Shown here: positions 43,221 through 52,044 of the stretch, one piece after another
Position numbering within the stretch: position 1 is the first letter of the stretch
Layout: the number at the start of each line of letters is the position of its first letter
NCBI RefSeq assembly: GCF_015182285.1
Contig: NZ_PRDM01000004.1
Location: 620,001-684,000 of the forward strand
Direction: 5' to 3'
Source of the DNA: Flavobacterium hungaricum
GTDB lineage: Bacteria; Bacteroidota; Bacteroidia; Flavobacteriales; Flavobacteriaceae
DNA length: 64,000 bases
Translations under genes and position numbers: made by a program
The notes under the pieces: model-generated
What the model was told of the DNA's origin: nothing
Database searches by the model: none
What the model saw: only the letters and a program-made list of their open reading frames with translations

Positions 43221-43237
43221 ATTAAAATTATATAATT

Positions 43238-43879
43238 ATGAAAATTGCAATTATCGGAGCAACAGGATTTGTAGGCTCAGCTTTATTAAATGAATTCGCA
43301 GACAGAAAACATGAAATCACGGCTGTTGCCAGAACTCCAAAAGATACCGCAAACGCCAAATGGGTTGCAGCAGATGTTTATAATGTTGAAGCTTTGGCAG
43401 AAATTCTAAAAGGACATGATGTAATTGTAAACGCATTTAATCCGGGATGGACAAACCCAAACATTTACGATGATTTTTTAGCTGGATCAAAAGCGATTCA
43501 AGAAGCTGCTAAAAAATCGGGAGTTAAACGTTTTATTACTATCGGAGGTGCAGGAAGTTTGTTTGTTGCTCCAGATTTACAAGCCGTTGATACGCCAGAT
43601 TTTCCAAAAGAAATTTATCCTGGTGCCAACGCAGCAAGACATTATTTAAACATAATCAAAGAAGAAAAAGATTTGGATTGGGCATTTTTCAGTCCGGCTT
43701 TTGAAATGCACGCAGGAACTAAAACAGGAAGAACCGGGAAATATCGTTTAGGATTAGAAAATCCAGTTTTTAATGACGAACAAAGAAGTATTTTATCAGT
43801 AGAAGATTTAGCCGTTGTTATTGCTGACGAAGTTGAAAATCCAAAACACCACCAAGTTCGTTTTACTGCGGGATATTAA
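43238..43879 (+). CDS. NAD(P)H-binding oxidoreductase (NmrA/YwnB-like)
   Basis: A 213-residue atypical short-chain dehydrogenase. The N-terminus KIAIIGATGFVGSALLNEF (2-20) is an NADP site; VARTPKD follows, then VNAFNPGW and RFITIGGAGSLFVAP. It lacks the YxxxK catalytic pair of classical SDRs, as usual for NAD(P)H-sensing NmrA-like proteins. It is 58 nt after the Rrf2 gene, with a matching 20-mer upstream, so both are probably under one redox- or electrophile-responsive control. Physiological substrate unknown. Confidence 0.9.
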   Translation: MKIAIIGATGFVGSALLNEFADRKHEITAVARTPKDTANAKWVAADVYNVEALAEILKGHDVIVNAFNPGWTNPNIYDDFLAGSKAIQEAAKKSGVKRFITIGGAGSLFVAPDLQAVDTPDFPKEIYPGANAARHYLNIIKEEKDLDWAFFSPAFEMHAGTKTGRTGKYRLGLENPVFNDEQRSILSVEDLAVVIADEVENPKHHQVRFTAGY

Positions 43880-43882
43880 TTT

Positions 43883-43919
43883 TAAGATACTAAAGGCACT
43901 AAGATGCTAATAGTCTGAG
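43883..43919. repeat. Degenerate CTAAGAT-type repeat
   Basis: AAGATACTAAAGGCACTAAG-type units after the oxidoreductase gene; same family as 26703-26737, 40744-40778 and 40875-40911. Confidence 0.5.
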
Positions 43920-43924
43920 CTTTT

Positions 43925-44019
43925 TTAGCCGTGAATTAGACAAATTTTTATTAATTCTATTTTTCAAATAGCACTTTGAGAATAACAAATTAGTAAAAAT
44001 TCGTTTAATTCGCGGCTAA
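43925..44019. repeat. Large imperfect hairpin (TTAGCCGCGAATT family)
   Basis: Arms 43925-43950 and 43994-44019 pair at 23 of 26 positions around a 43-nt loop. The right arm contains the same TTAGCCGCGAATT (reverse strand) as the hairpin at 32961-33013. Confidence 0.7.
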
Positions 44020-44026
44020 CTAACTT

Positions 44027-44057
44027 TTTGTAACTGTTTTTGTTTTCTGTACTTTTA
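44027..44057 (+). promoter_or_regulatory. Probable meaB promoter
   Basis: TTTG ending at 44030, 19 bp, then TACTTTTA (44050-44057), one base off TAnnTTTG. Transcription would begin near 44064, which excludes a TTG start at 44040 and favours GTG 44076. Confidence 0.5.
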
Positions 44058-44075
44058 CAGAACAAAAAAACTGCT

Positions 44076-45164
44076 GTGTCTGATTTAAGAAAACAATCGA
44101 GTGCTTTACAAGAAAAAGCTGGGATTTCACCTCCAGAAATCACCAATAAGACTGCTATCAATCAGATAAAAAAAAACAGACAACAGCAACCTACTTCAGA
44201 AGAATTAATTGCTGCTATACTAGACGGAAACCGAACGGCTTTGAGCCGTGCTATAACTTTGGCGGAAAGCACCAATCCTGCTCATTTTGAAAAAGCTGGA
44301 GCGATCATTCAAGGCTGCCTGCCGCATGCCAATAAATCCATACGTATCGGCATTACGGGCGTCCCTGGTGTTGGAAAAAGTACTTTTATCGAAGTTTTTG
44401 GAAAACACTTAACCCAGCTGGGCAAAAAAGTTGCCGTTCTGGCTGTCGATCCGAGCAGTTCGCTTTCGCATGGAAGTATTCTCGGTGATAAAACCCGAAT
44501 GGAAGAATTGGTAAAAGATGAAAATGCTTTTATCAGGCCAAGTGCTTCTGGAGAAACTTTAGGCGGTGTAGCGCGTAAAACCAGAGAAACCATCATTTTA
44601 TGTGAAGCTGCTGGTTTTGATACTATTCTTATTGAAACCGTAGGTGTTGGTCAAAGTGAAACCGCTGTACACAGTATGGTAGATTTCTTTTTACTTTTAA
44701 AAATTTCTGGTGCCGGCGACGAACTTCAAGGCATTAAGCGCGGGATTATGGAAATGGCCGATGCCATTGTAATCAACAAAGCTGATGGCGATAATATTAA
44801 AAAATCTAATCTGGCAAAAGTAGAATTTAACCGTGCTTTGCATTTATTTCCTAAAAGAGAATCTTCTTGGGAACCAAAAGTCACAACCTGCAGCGCAGTA
44901 ACAAAAACTGGTATTTCTGAGATCTGGGAGTTAATCTCAAGTTACTTTGACCTAACGAAGCAAAGTGGTTATTTTGAACAAAAACGAAAAGATCAAAATC
45001 ATTTTTGGATGCTGGAAACTATTAACGATCAGCTAAAAACAAACTTTTACAATAACCCTGAAGTTATTCTAGCATTAGAAGAAAATAAAAAAGCAGTGCA
45101 AAACAATGAAATTTCATCGTTTGCAGCTGCTCAGAGTTTATTACAATTGTATTTCAAAAAATAG
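44076..45164 (+). CDS. meaB: Methylmalonyl-CoA mutase-associated GTPase MeaB
   Basis: A 362-residue G3E-family GTPase that protects and reloads adenosylcobalamin in methylmalonyl-CoA mutase. Motifs: Walker A GVPGVGKST, then LAVDPSSSLSHGSILGDKTRM (a family hallmark), switch ETVGVGQSE and the base-specific NKADGD. GTG 44076 (starting SDLRKQSSALQ) is chosen because a promoter-like pair lies just before it. Together with the PduO gene at 26745 it shows that the organism uses B12-dependent methylmalonyl-CoA metabolism, although the mutase subunits are not in this window. Confidence 0.93.
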   Translation: MSDLRKQSSALQEKAGISPPEITNKTAINQIKKNRQQQPTSEELIAAILDGNRTALSRAITLAESTNPAHFEKAGAIIQGCLPHANKSIRIGITGVPGVGKSTFIEVFGKHLTQLGKKVAVLAVDPSSSLSHGSILGDKTRMEELVKDENAFIRPSASGETLGGVARKTRETIILCEAAGFDTILIETVGVGQSETAVHSMVDFFLLLKISGAGDELQGIKRGIMEMADAIVINKADGDNIKKSNLAKVEFNRALHLFPKRESSWEPKVTTCSAVTKTGISEIWELISSYFDLTKQSGYFEQKRKDQNHFWMLETINDQLKTNFYNNPEVILALEENKKAVQNNEISSFAAAQSLLQLYFKK

Positions 45165-45239
45165 TCTTTTTAAAACCATGTAAGCAATATAAGTTCATTT
45201 GAAAACTTAAATTCCCTCATATCCCTTACATAGTAAAAC

Positions 45240-47177
45240 TTATTTTTTCCTCAATTTGTATTCATTTTCTTTGTACAGATTTCCTGCCGTAATTACATGC
45301 GCCAAAGCATCTTTTGCCAAGTCTTCATTTAATTTTACAGGTACTAAAGTCGTATCATTTTTTATCTTGAACTGAAGCGGTTTTAAATTGGGCTGCATAA
45401 TCACAACCTGATTTTCTACTCTAAAAGCATTGATATCATTAAACTGCATGATGGATCTTCCCTTCACTTCTGGTTTTAATTTGGTCAAATTTCGCCCCAC
45501 CATAGGTGTTTCGAACGGAAGTCCTAAATAACCTAATAATGTTGGCGGAATATCAATCTGGCTTGCCAATTTGGAATACGAAACTCCTTTTGGAACTCCA
45601 GGCCCCATAATTAATGCGGGAATATGAAACTTGTTGATTGGAACTAAATTCTTTCCGTACGTTCTGGTGTTATGATCTGCGATTACGATGAAAATAGTGT
45701 TCTTAAAATAGGCTTCTTTTTTGGCCATTTCAAAGAATTTTCCAATAGAAAAATCAGCATACTTCATTGCATTGTTTACAGTAGCAGCTTTTTTATCATA
45801 GGTTTTTATCCTTCCTTCTGGATATTCAAAAGGCTCATGATTTGAAGTTGAAAACATTAAAGAGAAAAAAGGTTTGTCTCCTTTAGACTTAAAATAACTG
45901 TTGGCTTTGGTTACTAAATCTTCGTCTGAATACCCCCAAGTCCCTTTAAAAGCATATTTATTTCCATCAGATTCAAATTCTGTCTGATCAATAATGTTTG
46001 AGAAACCATTTCCGTTAAAGAAAGAAGCCATATTATCAAAATTAGCCATGCCGCCGTAAATAAAACTGGTGTCGTAACCTTTTTGCTTTAAAGCATCTGC
46101 CAGCGTAAAAAATCCTTGCTGCGAGTTTCCTAATTTTACAACACTTTCAGAAGGCGAAGGCAGAAATCCAGTTACAACGGCTTCTATACCACGAACACTT
46201 CTTGTCCCTGTACAATACAAATTGGTAAACAGCAATCCTTCTTTAGAAAGTTTATCAAATTCTGGAGTCAGAGGTTTTCCCCCTAAAATTCCAACATACT
46301 CAGCGCCTAAGCTTTCTTGCAAAAAGATTACCAGATTATACGGTTTAGCGTTTGCAGAATCCGGCTGCTGCAGGTGCAAAAATGGAATCTCTGGATCTTT
46401 AAAATCATTTTTATCTGCCATCATGTATTTTTTTACACGAGCGATGGCTTCGGCTTCGTCCATTTTGCCGTACATTTTAGTGTTTCCTTCGTTTTTAATC
46501 GAATAAGCGGCAAAAGCAACGGTGTAAAATGAATTTAATCCTAAACAATTTGTAAGTTGATCTGTAGAAAATACAGCATTACTAGCATTAATCGGACGTT
46601 TTGAAGTAAGACTTGAACGCGCTCCAAAAAACAGCAAAAATGCTACTAACGGAAAAATTAGTAATTTGAGTTTATATTCGGAAGCACTTGTATGAAAATA
46701 TTTTTTACCTTTTTTGAAAGCAAAATACAAAGCAGCGCCTAAAATTAAAAACGTAACAATAATTGAGATCAAATAGCTTTTTAGAAGCATCCCGACTACC
46801 TCTTTTGGATAAATAAGATAATCCAGAAAAATCTTGTTGGGTCTTGTATCATATTGCTTAACAAAATCTGGCGAAGCCAATTCTACAAAAAGAATCAGAA
46901 ACAAAAACAAGAAACTGTAAATTACCAAAAAACGGTTGGTGAATTGCAGCCATTTATTCGGTAAAAAAGTAATCAGTAATGCCGGAAGAAATGACAAGTA
47001 ACAAAGGAGAATCAAATCCATTCGTAAACCAATCGGAAAGATGTACCAATATTCTGGTGTCTGTTCAACTCGGTCTTTAAACAGAAAGAACAAAAAGATT
47101 CTACTTAAAGTGGTAATCAATAAACCTATTGCAATAAAATTAAAAATAGGCTTTAAAAAAGATAATTTTTTCATCAA
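45240..47177 (-). CDS. LtaS-like sulfatase/alkaline-phosphatase superfamily membrane enzyme
   Basis: A 645-residue inner-membrane protein: five helices in residues 10-195, then a periplasmic sulfatase-fold domain. Metal and catalytic residues are visible: FLQESLGAEYVG (Glu288), GTRSVRG with the likely nucleophile Thr325, IVIADHNTR and STSNHEPFEYP. LtaS in Gram-positives transfers glycerol phosphate; Bacteroidetes lack lipoteichoic acid, so this enzyme more likely moves a phospho-alcohol such as phosphoethanolamine or glycerol phosphate onto an envelope glycan. That assignment is inference. Two in-frame ATGs open the gene. Confidence 0.9.
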   Translation of the reverse strand: MMKKLSFLKPIFNFIAIGLLITTLSRIFLFFLFKDRVEQTPEYWYIFPIGLRMDLILLCYLSFLPALLITFLPNKWLQFTNRFLVIYSFLFLFLILFVELASPDFVKQYDTRPNKIFLDYLIYPKEVVGMLLKSYLISIIVTFLILGAALYFAFKKGKKYFHTSASEYKLKLLIFPLVAFLLFFGARSSLTSKRPINASNAVFSTDQLTNCLGLNSFYTVAFAAYSIKNEGNTKMYGKMDEAEAIARVKKYMMADKNDFKDPEIPFLHLQQPDSANAKPYNLVIFLQESLGAEYVGILGGKPLTPEFDKLSKEGLLFTNLYCTGTRSVRGIEAVVTGFLPSPSESVVKLGNSQQGFFTLADALKQKGYDTSFIYGGMANFDNMASFFNGNGFSNIIDQTEFESDGNKYAFKGTWGYSDEDLVTKANSYFKSKGDKPFFSLMFSTSNHEPFEYPEGRIKTYDKKAATVNNAMKYADFSIGKFFEMAKKEAYFKNTIFIVIADHNTRTYGKNLVPINKFHIPALIMGPGVPKGVSYSKLASQIDIPPTLLGYLGLPFETPMVGRNLTKLKPEVKGRSIMQFNDINAFRVENQVVIMQPNLKPLQFKIKNDTTLVPVKLNEDLAKDALAHVITAGNLYKENEYKLRKK

Positions 47178-47219
47178 TAAAAAATTAGAACGTAAAAGAA
47201 AATAAAGTCCGCTAAAAGA

Positions 47220-47447
47220 TTACTCTTCGTAGCGGTTTATTTCGCGGTCATAAAACTCATTAGCTTTTTCAATCAAACCTTCCATTTCGGCGTTTAATTC
47301 AGCTTCATCCAAATCTTCTGCCTCTTCTAAGAATTCTACCTCATCATCTTTCAAATTGATAATGAATCTAGGGTAATCTAAGTGAATGATAAAAATATCA
47401 TCTGGAAAATCAGTATTGTCTCCAAGTAAAAATTTAGGTAATTCCAT
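47220..47447 (-). CDS. Small acidic protein of unknown function
   Basis: A 75-residue cytosolic protein, very acidic in its second half (DDEVEFLEEAEDLDEAELNAE). The first half (FLLGDNTDFPDDIFIIHLDYPRF) looks like a small beta-alpha unit. Similar small proteins are usual in Flavobacteriia; no function is known. It lies 42 nt before the LtaS-like gene on the same strand and may be co-transcribed with it. Codon use is ordinary, so it is probably a real gene. Confidence 0.75.
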   Translation of the reverse strand: MELPKFLLGDNTDFPDDIFIIHLDYPRFIINLKDDEVEFLEEAEDLDEAELNAEMEGLIEKANEFYDREINRYEE

Positions 47448-47556
47448 ATTATTTATATTTTAGTTTTATATTTTCTTTTGCTACAGATTATTTTTTCGCC
47501 ACGAATTGCAAACTTTTTAATCTCTGTAATCTAATAGCATTAATTATATTTCAAAA

Positions 47557-48942
47557 TTAGTTATTTGTAGATGAATTTTTGATTAATTTCTTGGTCAGGT
47601 AATTAAAGCGAAGGTACAGTAAAATTGCTGCGGTTGTTAGACCTGCCAAAAGTCCGATCCAGACACCTTCTGCTTTCCATTCTGTAAATTCTCCCAGATA
47701 ATACGAAATCGGAAAACCGATAACCCAATAAGCAACAAAGGTGATGTACATTGGGATTTTTACGTCTTGTAATCCGCGAAGAGCACCTAAAACTACTACT
47801 TGAATTCCGTCAGAAATCTGGAAAACAGCAGCAATTAATAATAGTTTTGATGCGATTGCGATCACTTCTGTATTATCTGTCAGCTGTATAGTGTTTTCCA
47901 TATTCAGGAAAATATAAGGCAGTACTGTATGGAATACGATAAAAATAATGGCAAATAAAACTTCTAAAATAATGGCCAGCAGGAAAATTGACCTGGCCAC
48001 AACGAGCAGTTTCTTATAATCCATTAAACCTCTTTGGTTGCTCACACGAATCATAGAAGTAACACTCAACCCCATTGCAAACATAAAAGTTAACGAAGCA
48101 AGACTCAGCGCAATCTGATTAGCAGCCTGACTTGTTTTGCCTATATTACCGCAGAGCCAGATCGAAGCGGTAAACAAAACAACCTCAAAAAGCATCTGCA
48201 TTGCGGACGGAAAACCTATGCTTACGATTTTCTTAATCGTCGATTTTTTAATTTCATCAAAACTGAAACCTTTGAAAAAACGTTTTAAATCATTTCGTCT
48301 AGACAACATAATATGCATAAACATAACGAGGAAGATTCTCGAAATCACCGTACCAAGTGCTGCGCCGATAATACCCATTTTAGGAAAAATCCATATTCCG
48401 TAAATCAAGACATAATTAATTCCCACATGCAGCAAATTTGCCATAACCATGGCATACATCGAATATTTGGTCATCGACATTCCATCTGCAAACTGTTTGT
48501 AACCTTGGTACATGATTAACGGAATCAAAGAAAAAGCAACCCAGCCCAAATACGGTTTTGCCAGTACAATAACTTCGGCAGGCTGGTGCAGTAATTCCAT
48601 TATAGGTTTTGCCATCATAATGACACCAAAAAGGATTAAACCTAAAATCGTGCAGAGAAATAATCCGTGGTGAAAAGCAGATCGAATTTTGTTGTCATTT
48701 TTCTCAGCATCTCCTTCTGCGACAATTGGCGTAATGGCAGTAGAAAAGCCAATTCCTAACGACATTGCAATAAATATCATACTGTTACCCAGAGAAACTG
48801 CTGCAAGTTCTGTACTGCCCAGTTTTCCCACCATAATATTATCAACAATACCTATTAAAGTGTGCCCAACCATTCCTAAAATAATCGGATATGCCAGCTT
48901 TAAATTATAGGAGAACTCTTTTGTATACTGCTCTAAATTCAC
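47557..48942 (-). CDS. MATE family multidrug efflux transporter (NorM-like)
   Basis: A 461-residue protein of 12 helices in two homologous halves: LAYPIILGMVGHTLIGIVD... and SIGFPSAMQMLFEVVLF carry the matching helix-1 and helix-7 motifs, and GKLGSTELAAVSLGNSM is the classic MATE segment after helix 1. It exports cationic compounds in exchange for Na+ or H+. Length is normal. Start ATG 48942, with a -7 element 22 nt upstream. Confidence 0.95.
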   Translation of the reverse strand: MNLEQYTKEFSYNLKLAYPIILGMVGHTLIGIVDNIMVGKLGSTELAAVSLGNSMIFIAMSLGIGFSTAITPIVAEGDAEKNDNKIRSAFHHGLFLCTILGLILFGVIMMAKPIMELLHQPAEVIVLAKPYLGWVAFSLIPLIMYQGYKQFADGMSMTKYSMYAMVMANLLHVGINYVLIYGIWIFPKMGIIGAALGTVISRIFLVMFMHIMLSRRNDLKRFFKGFSFDEIKKSTIKKIVSIGFPSAMQMLFEVVLFTASIWLCGNIGKTSQAANQIALSLASLTFMFAMGLSVTSMIRVSNQRGLMDYKKLLVVARSIFLLAIILEVLFAIIFIVFHTVLPYIFLNMENTIQLTDNTEVIAIASKLLLIAAVFQISDGIQVVVLGALRGLQDVKIPMYITFVAYWVIGFPISYYLGEFTEWKAEGVWIGLLAGLTTAAILLYLRFNYLTKKLIKNSSTNN

Positions 48943-48963
48943 TTTTATTCTTTATTAAAGCGG

Positions 48964-48971
48964 CAAAGATA
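48964..48971 (-). promoter_or_regulatory. -7 promoter element for the MATE gene
   Basis: On the minus strand TATCTTTG (TAnnTTTG). A TTG lies only 12 nt upstream of it, too close for standard -33 spacing. Confidence 0.5.
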
Positions 48972-49134
48972 GTCAGAAGCTTGCAATTCTTTCATATTAA
49001 TAAAAACATAAGCGAATATTAAGTCAATTTTCGTCAAAGTCAAATATTATATAACAATTTTTAAAAATTATATAACAACATCAAAACACCCCTAATTTAA
49101 TTTTACATTATTAATAATTCAAAAAATATTTGCC

Positions 49135-49656
49135 ATGAAAAAATTACAGTTTATATGCCTAGCTGCTTTTGCTTTTTTATTCTCCAACACAACTTTCGCT
49201 CAAGAAACCGCAGCAACAAACTACGATCAAGGATTTAGATTAGGTTTTGGAGTAAATGGAGGATTGCCAACCGACGGTGATTATGACTGGGCTCTTGGTG
49301 GAGATGTTCGTTTGCAATACGATTTGTCAAAAAAAACATCGTTAACCCTAACCACAGGTTTTACCAATTTATTTAATGGGAAAAAAGATGACCTAGGAAA
49401 TGACATTAAAGACCTTGGATTTATTCCAGCTAAAGCAGGTTTTAAAGCATTTTTTTGGGAAGATCAATTTTATGTATTAGGAGAAGTTGGTGCTGCTTTT
49501 GCCGTAACAAATGGTTACGATAAAACCAGTTTTTTATGGGCTCCAGGAATTGGATACGCCAATAAATACATCGACTTAAGTGTTCGTTATGAAGATTATC
49601 ACGATTTCAGAACCAATCAAGTAGCACTGCGTGTTGCATATGGTTTTGATTTATAA
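49135..49656 (+). CDS. Outer-membrane beta-barrel protein
   Basis: A 173-residue exported protein with a signal peptide ending TTFAQ (about residue 23). The mature part alternates polar and hydrophobic residues in eight likely strands (FRLGFGVNGGLP, GGDVRLQYDL, TSLTLTTGFTNLF, PAKAGFKAFFW, FYVLGEVGAAFAV, FLWAPGIGYAN, YIDLSVRYED, QVALRVAYGFDL) and ends in Leu after an aromatic strand, as small OmpW/OmpX-like barrels do. Function unknown. Single gene with a strong terminator. Confidence 0.88.
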   Translation: MKKLQFICLAAFAFLFSNTTFAQETAATNYDQGFRLGFGVNGGLPTDGDYDWALGGDVRLQYDLSKKTSLTLTTGFTNLFNGKKDDLGNDIKDLGFIPAKAGFKAFFWEDQFYVLGEVGAAFAVTNGYDKTSFLWAPGIGYANKYIDLSVRYEDYHDFRTNQVALRVAYGFDL

Positions 49657-49688
49657 AAATAAGGTTTAATTTATTTTTTTGTTTTTGG

Positions 49689-49727
49689 TAAAAACCCGGC
49701 AGTTGAGCATAGTCTGCCGGGTTTTTT
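49689..49727 (+). terminator. Strong intrinsic terminator
   Basis: AAAACCCGGCAG, an 11-nt loop and CTGCCGGGTTTTTT: 12-bp GC-rich stem with a T-tract. Confidence 0.92.
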
Positions 49728-49735
49728 ATTTGATA

Positions 49736-49787
49736 AAATTATCTAATTATTCAATTGCCAAATTATCTAATTATCTAATTGTTTAAT
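49736..49787. repeat. Degenerate AATTATCTAATT repeats
   Basis: Four or five imperfect copies of AATTATCTAATT run up to the stop codon of the PPK2 gene. Another short simple intergenic repeat of this genome. Confidence 0.6.
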
Positions 49788-50666
49788 TTAACTATCCTCC
49801 AAAGTCTTTTTATAAACTTCAAAATTATCCTTAATCTCTTTGTTCAATTCCGGAACTTTGATATCCGTATATTGCTTCATTTCTTCCCAAATAATCTTCG
49901 CTACAATATAGCGTGCCATATCCTTGTCATCAGCAGGAACAATATACCAAGGCGCGTGTTCTTTTGAAGTCGCATTTATAGCTTCCTCATAATATTGCTG
50001 ATATTCATCCCAATGTCCGCGTTCTTTCAAATCCCCTGGCGAAAACTTCCAGTTGTGTTTTCCTTCTTCCAAGCGGCGTAAAAGTCTCTCCTTTTGTTCG
50101 TCTTTACTTAAGTGCAGAAAAAACTTCATTACAATAGTTCCGTTTTGCGCGATATGCTTTTCAAAATGATTGATCTGCTCTATTCTATTTTCCCAAAACT
50201 TAGGCTTAATATCCTTAACCGAAGTAATATCAGGCAGATTTTCAGCCAAAATAAATTCAGGATGCACGCGTGTTACCAAAACGTTTTCATAATGCGTGCG
50301 GTTAAAAATCGCAAACTTCCCTTTTTCAGGCAATGCGATATAATGTCTCCACAAATAATCATGTTCCAATTCAGTCGAATTTGGCGTTTTAAAACTATGC
50401 ACCACCACCCCGCGCGGATTAAATTCTTTAAAAACCTCACGAATCAAACTGTCTTTTCCAGAAGTATCCATTCCCTGAAGGCAGATCAAAACCGAATATT
50501 TATTGTGTGCATACATGACATCCTGCAAATCGCTCAATTTCGCCTGAACTTTATCCAGTTTTTCTTCTTTTTCGTCGTCATCGGCTTTTATATCTAATAA
50601 AGTTGGAATCTTTTTCAATTTAATTTTCTCAACAACTTTAAAATCTTTCGGATCTATCGATTTCAT
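49788..50666 (-). CDS. ppk2: Polyphosphate:nucleotide phosphotransferase, PPK2 family
   Basis: A 292-residue cytosolic kinase using inorganic polyphosphate to phosphorylate nucleoside mono- or diphosphates. Walker A is GMDTSGKDSLI (65-75), then FNPRGVVVHSFKTPNSTELEHDYLWR (lid and polyP path), Walker B-like FNRTHYENVLVTRVHP (121-136) and HLSKDEQKERLLRR. The NRTHYE form and the acid in GMDTSGKD fit the class III group, which can act on both AMP and ADP. Its coding end abuts simple repeats; its start faces a structured repeat. Confidence 0.93.
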   Translation of the reverse strand: MKSIDPKDFKVVEKIKLKKIPTLLDIKADDDEKEEKLDKVQAKLSDLQDVMYAHNKYSVLICLQGMDTSGKDSLIREVFKEFNPRGVVVHSFKTPNSTELEHDYLWRHYIALPEKGKFAIFNRTHYENVLVTRVHPEFILAENLPDITSVKDIKPKFWENRIEQINHFEKHIAQNGTIVMKFFLHLSKDEQKERLLRRLEEGKHNWKFSPGDLKERGHWDEYQQYYEEAINATSKEHAPWYIVPADDKDMARYIVAKIIWEEMKQYTDIKVPELNKEIKDNFEVYKKTLEDS

Positions 50667-50707
50667 ATTTTTAAATTTTGTAATATAAATATACTACTTT
50701 TACGAAG

Positions 50708-50855
50708 CACATTCCTGCTATTCATTGCAATACTTTTCAATAAATTGCTTTTTTCTAAGCCATAACAAGAGCTTCCGCTGGTCGCTTTGTTCTGTCCAGA
50801 AAAAAATGCAATTTCTTTTCAAAGTATTTCCATTGCTATCAGGGCTAGGCAGACA
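50708..50855 (-). repeat. Structured dispersed repeat (long imperfect hairpin with conserved flanks)
   Basis: Read on the minus strand, the element opens with CCTAGCCCTGATAGCAATGG and closes with GCAATGAATAGCAGGAAT. Between them, 50729-50756 and 50798-50828 are imperfectly complementary, forming a long stem around a GC-richer loop (CGACCAGCGGAAGCTC). I recall the same boxes around variable hairpins in intergenic regions of other Flavobacterium genomes; function unknown. It fills the divergent gap between ppk2 and the gene at 50880. Confidence 0.6.
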
Positions 50856-50879
50856 TTTTCAAAAAAACATTCATTACTG

Positions 50880-51356
50880 ATGAGAAATATAATTGTAACA
50901 TTTTTGATTCTTTTTATAAATCAAGTTTTTTGTCAAAATGAAAACGACACAAATTCGGAAAAACTAGTAACAGAAATTTACGGAAAACTTTATAAAGATC
51001 TCGATCCCATTGAAGGAACAATAAATATTCTTCCTTTAAATAAGAATATAAAATTTTGCTCCTTATATCAATGTGTCTCAAGAATTGGATATGCAGAAAA
51101 ACATAAGATAATAGAAGAGAAAATTATTAAAAGAGCCCTAGAAATCACAACTCGGCTTTTTAACGAAGGAACTGCAATATATTTAACATACGGAGCAGAA
51201 AGCTTAGGTCAAGCCATCTCTGATAATGAAATTTTGACAGATGACAATAATTTGATTTACGTAAGTGTTGGTCAATGTATTGTTTCAGATTCTTTAATAA
51301 AAATAAGTGACGCAATAAATAAAAGGACAATGGAATTAATTAATAAAACAAACTAA
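50880..51356 (+). CDS. Secreted protein of unknown function
   Basis: A 158-residue exported protein with a signal peptide (MRNIIVTFLILFINQVFC). The first cysteine in the mature part lies in FCSLYQCVSRIGY, two Cys five apart, with a third in VSVGQCIVSD. The rest is helical (KIIEEKIIKRALEITTRLF). ATG 50880 gives this signal; an upstream frame from 50787 runs through the repeat. The stop abuts the next ATG (TAAATG). Not recognised. Confidence 0.7.
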   Translation: MRNIIVTFLILFINQVFCQNENDTNSEKLVTEIYGKLYKDLDPIEGTINILPLNKNIKFCSLYQCVSRIGYAEKHKIIEEKIIKRALEITTRLFNEGTAIYLTYGAESLGQAISDNEILTDDNNLIYVSVGQCIVSDSLIKISDAINKRTMELINKTN

Positions 51357-52019
51357 ATGAAACTCAAAATTATCATTCCCCTTTTCCTTTTGTTTAGTTT
51401 TAATGGAAATTCACAAACAAATACCAAACTCAATATTGACGATTTAGTTTCTAATTATATAAAAGAACTTCAATCTAGAAAAATAGATACAATTTCTGTT
51501 TATGAAAGTTATTGTGTAGGATGCGTAATGACTTTTGACAGTCCTTTAAATGATGACGCAGAAAAATGTATAGATGATTTAACAAATTCGCCTGTTTTTA
51601 TTTTTTGGAAAGAAAAAGAAAAAACCTTTTTAAGTAAAGCTAATTACTGTTACGAATATTCGAAAATTCTAATAAGGAATGATAATTTTTGGCAAATTTA
51701 TTTCTAAAACAAAGATATAATTGAGAATGAAAAATTTAAACATTTTGAATATGAAACTGAAATAAATTCCAAAAAGAACATTTATAGATTGGGAGTTGAT
51801 CACACTAGTCACAAAAATCTAAAACTCATTATAAATGGAAAAACAATTGAGAAAAGATTTAATAATTTCGATTTACAAAAAGAATATGATTCAAAACAAA
51901 TAAATATCAATTACAACAATAACATTAATCTAAAAAGTAAACTAATCGTTGATATTCTTGAAAAAATAACTTCAGAAGCCCAAAAAAACAATGCATTTAA
52001 AAAGATAAAGTCCAGATAA
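51357..52019 (+). pseudogene. Secreted-protein gene with one in-frame stop at 51705
   Basis: One reading frame of 220 codons is interrupted only by TAA at 51705-51707. Upstream are 116 residues with a signal peptide (MKLKIIIPLFLLFSFNGNSQ). Downstream the same frame continues without shift (NKDIIENEKFKHFEYETEIN onwards) to 52019 and keeps ordinary codon use. A single substitution (for example to AAA, GAA or CAA) would restore it. It could be a real nonsense mutation, a sequencing error, or a protein that truly ends at 116 residues. No family recognised; three Cys (YCVGC, AEKC) in the first part. Confidence 0.6.
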
Positions 52020-52044
52020 TTCACAGACTTAAAAAAAACAATTC

